A stretch of DNA of 64,000 nucleotides from Ectothiorhodospira shaposhnikovii (GTDB lineage: Bacteria > Pseudomonadota > Gammaproteobacteria > Ectothiorhodospirales > Ectothiorhodospiraceae): contig NZ_JAJMLZ010000005.1 in assembly GCF_022227765.1 (NCBI RefSeq), positions 216,448-280,447 of the forward strand, written 5' to 3'. A program made the translations under genes and the position numbers. Numbering within the stretch: the first letter of the stretch is position 1; the number at the start of each line of letters is the position of its first letter. The notes under the pieces were generated by a model, which had not been told where the DNA came from, searched no databases, and saw nothing but the letters and a program-made list of their open reading frames with translations. Below, one piece after another: positions 60,727 to 64,000 of the stretch.

Positions 60727-61344
60727 TTATTCATAACCTTCAGCTTTCCACCTGAGAGAGGTCATAACAGAATGATGAATATTGAAGATAAACGACTTCA
60801 GCTGCATGACAAGAAAATAATACCCAGTAAACAAAAGCACATAAGACGCTTTTACAACAGCGAACTTTACGTACTCTGGGTATGGAGAATATGCCGCCAA
60901 CAAAGGAACAAGCCCTCCCTCATGACCAAACATAACAATTAAAAGGCAAAAGATTGAAAAGGCGAGATAATATATAAATACCCGAATAAATACGAAATAA
61001 TTATGCTTTAAGTATGAGAGCCCGCTGTCAGGATGAGCGATTTCCGCCATTCTTAGGGAGAGGCCAGGCTGAGTAACTGTTGCAAATATAGTAAATCCTG
61101 CTAGCAAAAACCCCAGTGTACTAAGCGAGACCGCTAAGCCTGTTTTGGATAGCTCTCGAACCAGCTCTATTGTTTCATCTGCTGGCTGGGTAGAAAGCCA
61201 AGAATTGGTCAGTAGCAGCAAAAATACGATTGCCGTAGTAATCGCATTGAACCGGCTAAAAGGGATTCTTTTCGATGCAATATAGATATCCCAAAGCCTC
61301 TTCTCTTTCGTTAGGTCTTTGGGATCAAAGCTCGAGGTGCTCAT
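60727..61344 (-). CDS. Four-helix membrane protein, second gene of an A+T-rich two-gene module
   Basis: A 205-residue protein with four hydrophobic helices, near 35-52 (ITTAIVFLLLLTNSWL), 72-92 (LSTLGFLLAGFTIFATV), 116-138 (FVFIRVFIYYLAFSIFCLLI) and 163-185 (VVKASYVLLFTGYYFLVMQL), and cytoplasmic charged ends. No family is recognised. Its ATG overlaps the stop of the 341-residue gene (ATGA), so the two are co-translated. Composition is clearly A+T-richer than the rest of the window, indicating recent acquisition. Its stop lies four bases from the end of intron copy 2. A soluble protein plus small membrane effector is a frequent layout of phage-defence modules; that role is only inferred. Confidence 0.75.
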   Translation of the reverse strand: MSTSSFDPKDLTKEKRLWDIYIASKRIPFSRFNAITTAIVFLLLLTNSWLSTQPADETIELVRELSKTGLAVSLSTLGFLLAGFTIFATVTQPGLSLRMAEIAHPDSGLSYLKHNYFVFIRVFIYYLAFSIFCLLIVMFGHEGGLVPLLAAYSPYPEYVKFAVVKASYVLLFTGYYFLVMQLKSFIFNIHHSVMTSLRWKAEGYE

Positions 61345-62366
61345 TTAAAAAGCCTTTGGGCGAGAGATTCTACTATAACCTTTGCTTTTTGCGATGTTTC
61401 AGGAACTTTCACTAATCCACTTTTCACCAGCCCTACGAAAGACTCATACAGATCGCTCGCAGCATTAGCTGGCTTTGAGCTTAAGTCATCAAGAGGTTTT
61501 CTTAGCTGAAAATTGTCATTATTTCCTCTTAAAATATCTCCCTCATTGTCGATCCCAGACAACTTAACAGTCTGATTACCCTGTTCAGTTGCTTCTGCTA
61601 TTTCACTAATTGCCTCATCCTTATCAAGGCCTTTAGGGTTGTTATGTTTAACTAAAGTCTTCGTGCTCCCTATAGCGTCTTTCTTTTTCTGCATCGCCTC
61701 AAAAAATGGATCGTTATCGTTTTCATCATTTCTGTCGGATAACGATATTTCAATCGTTTTCAAAATGCTGTATTTTCGTACAAATTCTTCAATGCCGTCT
61801 TCAGAGGTGAGAGGAATCAACTCAAGCGTTGGTTTTGGAGTTGATTCATGCAAATCCTTCTTAGTGATTCGTTCAGCATTGGCGTCTTCTTCTCGCGCAG
61901 CATTCAAACGTTTATACTCTTCTTCAATATATTCCTTATGCTTGTCGCGAAGAAATCTCAGGAGGGTAGAACGAAACGACTCTTTTGATGGTGCATCTCT
62001 TGTTTCTTTTACATATATGAGGCGATGATTATTCAGAATAAGTAGGAATATTGCAGAAGGGGAAGACCGTATTGAACCGGCATCTTTAACTAGACCCTTC
62101 CCTTCCTCAAATATCTGCTCACGCTCCAAAGTTGTATCCTTAATGAATCGCCCTGCTATGCCAACCACGCTCTCAGAGGCTTCATTATTTAGAAGCACCG
62201 GGCTGACTTCGTGAAAAAAATAGCTTGTCTTGCTATAATTCCTTGCTAGATTTTCGTCAAAGAAGCATGGCAAAACAATTTCATCTGCCATATCGAGCAG
62301 TACTTTATCGCGCCCAAATCGGCATATGAGATTGCTCATTTCCATGCTCAACGATTTTTCTGACAT
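61341..62366 (-). CDS. Unknown 341-residue protein, first gene of an A+T-rich two-gene module
   Basis: No family is recognised. Residues 1-140 look like a folded alpha/beta domain (MSNLICRFGRDKVLLDMADE, AIFLLILNNHRLIYVKETRD, SFRSTLLRFLRDKHKEYIEE). A charged, partly disordered stretch spans roughly 145-310, within which ELIPLTSEDGIEEFVRKYSI and LKTIEISLSDRNDEND suggest a second small beta-alpha unit. A C-terminal helix follows (DLYESFVGLVKSGLVKVPET). There is no signal peptide or membrane helix. AGGGGA precedes the ATG. It is A+T-rich like its partner and follows a group II intron that ends 31 bases upstream, so the native promoter has been displaced. Confidence 0.75.
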   Translation of the reverse strand: MSEKSLSMEMSNLICRFGRDKVLLDMADEIVLPCFFDENLARNYSKTSYFFHEVSPVLLNNEASESVVGIAGRFIKDTTLEREQIFEEGKGLVKDAGSIRSSPSAIFLLILNNHRLIYVKETRDAPSKESFRSTLLRFLRDKHKEYIEEEYKRLNAAREEDANAERITKKDLHESTPKPTLELIPLTSEDGIEEFVRKYSILKTIEISLSDRNDENDNDPFFEAMQKKKDAIGSTKTLVKHNNPKGLDKDEAISEIAEATEQGNQTVKLSGIDNEGDILRGNNDNFQLRKPLDDLSSKPANAASDLYESFVGLVKSGLVKVPETSQKAKVIVESLAQRLFK

Positions 62367-62396
62367 TCTTTAGAATCCCCTATCTATGTTGAAACC

Positions 62397-62469
62397 GTCG
62401 CAGTAGGAACGCCGGTTACCCGACGCCCCCTGCACAGATCCCGGCGTGCGGTTTTCCCGCACCGGGCTC
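62397..62469 (-). ncRNA. Group II intron domains V and VI
   Basis: On the minus strand, GAGCCCGGTGCGG-GAAA-ACCGCA, bulge CG, CCGGGATC (62437-62469) matches the roughly 34-base catalytic domain V: AGC triad, GAAA tetraloop and two-base bulge. Domain VI follows as AGGGGGCGTCGG-GTAA-CCGGCGTTCCT, with the unpaired A of CCTACTGCGAC as the branch point. All parts needed for splicing at the 3' end appear intact. Confidence 0.8.
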
Positions 62470-62504
62470 TTCAGTCTTACTCACTCGCGCAGAAGGACGT
62501 TCCC

Positions 62505-63872
62505 TCACGCAAGCCCCCGATTCCGTATCCCCTGCATCGCCTCAACCGGTGTCGGAAACGCGTAGGCCTCCAGCACCCGCCTGAGACCTTCCCAGGTCAA
62601 GCTTCGCCTTTCACTGCGACGGTTCAGCCACTTGTAGAGCAACCGGATTGCCGCGGTGTGAAAACACCACAGTGAGCTGAGGTTACCGATGGCACGGAAG
62701 TAATTGTAGTGCCCCCGTACTTTGCGTTTCATCGTCGCCAACAGTATCGGCAGACGAAGATACCGGTGTGTCTTCAGCCAGTCCTTGCAGGCCCGGATGC
62801 TACTGCGCAGCTTCTTGCGGCTGGTCCGCCGCCATACCCGCGGTGTCCCCTTGCTATCCGCTTCCCAGTAAAATTCAAAACCAAGGAAGGTGAATCGCCG
62901 GGTCCGTGTTGGGTGAAAACGGCTGAAGCGGTGAATGCACGTCTTCTCCGAGGCAGCCTGGAGACCAAAGGCCTCCAGTCGCCTCGGCAAGGCTCGATAG
63001 AACCGCTGTGCGTCCGCCCGATACTGGAAAGCACACACGAAATCATCCGCAAAGCGGATGATGTACGCCTGTCCGGCACAGCTCCGCTTGATCCGCTTCT
63101 CAAACCACACATCCAGCACATAGTGCAGATAGATGTTCGCCAGTATCGGCGAGATCACACCGCCCTGTGGGGTTCCTGTGTGCGGATGGAGTACCGATCC
63201 ATCTCGCTCCAGGATTCCGGCCTTCAGCCAGCTGGTGATGAGACCAACGAATGGTTTATCGTCAATCCGTTCCGCCAGCATCCGTAGCAGCCAGTCATGG
63301 TCAATGTTGTCGAAGAAGCCTTTGATGTCGGCTTCGACAACATAACCGTGGCGTCCAAACTGCAGCTCATAGGTGAGATCCTTGGCCGCCTGCTGTGCAG
63401 CCCGCTTCGGCCGGTAGCCATAGCTGGTGGGGAGAAAATCCATTTCGTAGATAGCCTCCAGCAGCAGGCGTGCTGCCGCCTGAAGCAGTCGGTCTTCCAC
63501 CACCGGAATTCCCAGCGGTCGTTCCTTGCCGTTCCCCTTCGGAATGTACCGGCGCCGGATCAACCGGCTTCGATACTCGTTACGTTTCAGGCGTTCTACC
63601 AGTTGTCTGATGTTTTCACTCAGGTTCCTGCCATATTCGGCCATGGTCACCTTGTCCACGCCCGGGGCTCCCCTTTGATTCAGGGTGCGCCATGCATGGT
63701 GCAGTAGTGATTCATTCAGAAGGCCATAAAGGTTTTGGAATCGGTGGGCTTTCGCAGTGCCCGCCTTGATGGATATCGCCCGCAGGAAGGTTGGCTCGTC
63801 GTTCTCCGGCCCGACAGTGTCCGGCGCGAGTGGCCTTTGCGGACTATGTATGACTGTCACCCCCTTCCCCAT
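62505..63872 (-). CDS. ltrA: Group II intron reverse transcriptase/maturase
   Basis: A 455-residue protein. RT motifs are NGKERPLGIPVVEDRLLQAA (RT2), YVVEADIKGFFDNIDHDWLL (RT3), GTPQGGVISPILANIYLHYV (RT4) and the catalytic IIRFADDFVCAF near residue 273 (RT5, with FADD), then FTFLGFEFYW (RT7). The maturase (X) domain covers about 350-440 (RGHYNYFRAIGNLSSLWCFH, LTWEGLRRVLEAY). The protein ends after MQGIRNRGLA with no HNH endonuclease, so it would use nascent DNA strands as primers for mobility. It lies wholly inside the intron and appears full-length and uninterrupted. Confidence 0.95.
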   Translation of the reverse strand: MGKGVTVIHSPQRPLAPDTVGPENDEPTFLRAISIKAGTAKAHRFQNLYGLLNESLLHHAWRTLNQRGAPGVDKVTMAEYGRNLSENIRQLVERLKRNEYRSRLIRRRYIPKGNGKERPLGIPVVEDRLLQAAARLLLEAIYEMDFLPTSYGYRPKRAAQQAAKDLTYELQFGRHGYVVEADIKGFFDNIDHDWLLRMLAERIDDKPFVGLITSWLKAGILERDGSVLHPHTGTPQGGVISPILANIYLHYVLDVWFEKRIKRSCAGQAYIIRFADDFVCAFQYRADAQRFYRALPRRLEAFGLQAASEKTCIHRFSRFHPTRTRRFTFLGFEFYWEADSKGTPRVWRRTSRKKLRSSIRACKDWLKTHRYLRLPILLATMKRKVRGHYNYFRAIGNLSSLWCFHTAAIRLLYKWLNRRSERRSLTWEGLRRVLEAYAFPTPVEAMQGIRNRGLA

Positions 63873-64000
63873 GTGATCGGCTCTACCGTCTCGGAGTATT
63901 ATGAGGTGATCCGACTCCCCTGTGGCCGTCAGGTCACGTTCCCTTTCTCGGGGTCCGCTTTCCTTACCTGGACCGGGCCTTTCAGGCTCCCCCTGACTCC

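Larger units (their letters stand above)
62397..64000 (-). mobile_element. Group II intron with En-less reverse transcriptase, running off the window end
   Basis: The 3' half is intact: reverse transcriptase gene, then domain V and domain VI, and a 3' splice site at 62397/62396 (intron ends CCTACTGCGAC; the branch-point A lies eight bases from the end). The 5' boundary lies beyond 64000. The sequence 63873-64000 is intron RNA leader (domains I-IV), with no other gene. The 3' exon is the leader of the 341-residue gene. It is unrelated in detail to the degraded copies near higA. Confidence 0.85.

Noticed and set aside
60727..62366. Assignment of the two-gene module to the Kiwa defence system (four-helix membrane protein plus soluble partner)
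   Set aside because: The sizes are similar, but gene order is reversed and the soluble protein shows no resemblance to KwaB as I know it.

Overview
The window reads as one chromosomal segment of a high-G+C, salt-adapted gammaproteobacterium, most likely a member of the Chromatiales/Ectothiorhodospiraceae. This is inferred from gene content, not from a search. The supporting genes are a bacterial sucrose synthase, an ETHE1-type persulfide dioxygenase, a BCCT betaine/choline carrier beside a complete proVWX glycine-betaine ABC system, an RPE65-type carotenoid oxygenase, and the conserved block mnmG-rsmG-parA-parB-atpIBEFHAGDC-glmU-glmS found near the replication origin of many gammaproteobacteria.

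Layout. 0-3.3 kb: the N-terminus of an M20 amidohydrolase and a MarR regulator, divergent from sucrose synthase across a clear palindrome. 3.3-4.2 kb: a barnase/barstar-type RNase and inhibitor pair whose RNase is a predicted lipoprotein. 4.3-16.8 kb: a locus of very large exported proteins of unknown function (about 1143, 604, 436 and 1456 residues), with a persulfide dioxygenase in the middle. 16.8-26.2 kb: mostly housekeeping (MFS carrier, DUF938 methyltransferase, thioredoxin-fold lipoprotein, coaBC, dut, algC, argB, pyrE, xth). 26.4-32.9 kb: an osmolyte-uptake island (BCCT, proVWX, porin). 33-48.7 kb: a PfkB kinase, then the mnmG to glmS block with a near-consensus sigma-70 promoter in front of atpI. 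48.8-58 kb: class II cytochrome, TonB-dependent receptor, carotenoid oxygenase, DCC protein, an unknown protein, an SLC13/RCK permease and a chemotaxis receptor.

From 58 kb to the end the sequence becomes accessory. It holds a zinc-ribbon membrane protein, a SAM methyltransferase, a higA antitoxin whose higB toxin survives only as a few C-terminal codons, two degraded group II intron 3' tails flanking higA, a markedly A+T-rich pair of overlapping genes of unknown function (341-residue soluble and 205-residue four-helix membrane protein), and a second, intact-looking group II intron inserted just upstream of that pair and running off the window end. The two-gene module (60.7-62.4 kb) and the giant exported-protein locus (4.7-16.7 kb) are the best candidates for undescribed systems.

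Dispersed palindromes of the form ATTCCC-N8-GGGAAT occur in at least six intergenic gaps. The one between proW and proX has grown into a degenerate tandem array with a regular period of about 23 bp. How genes may work together: betaine uptake (BCCT, ProVWX, porin) and sucrose metabolism (sucrose synthase, perhaps the PfkB kinase) fit life in high salt. GlmS and GlmU feed UDP-GlcNAc synthesis and AlgC feeds hexose-phosphate and sugar-nucleotide pools.
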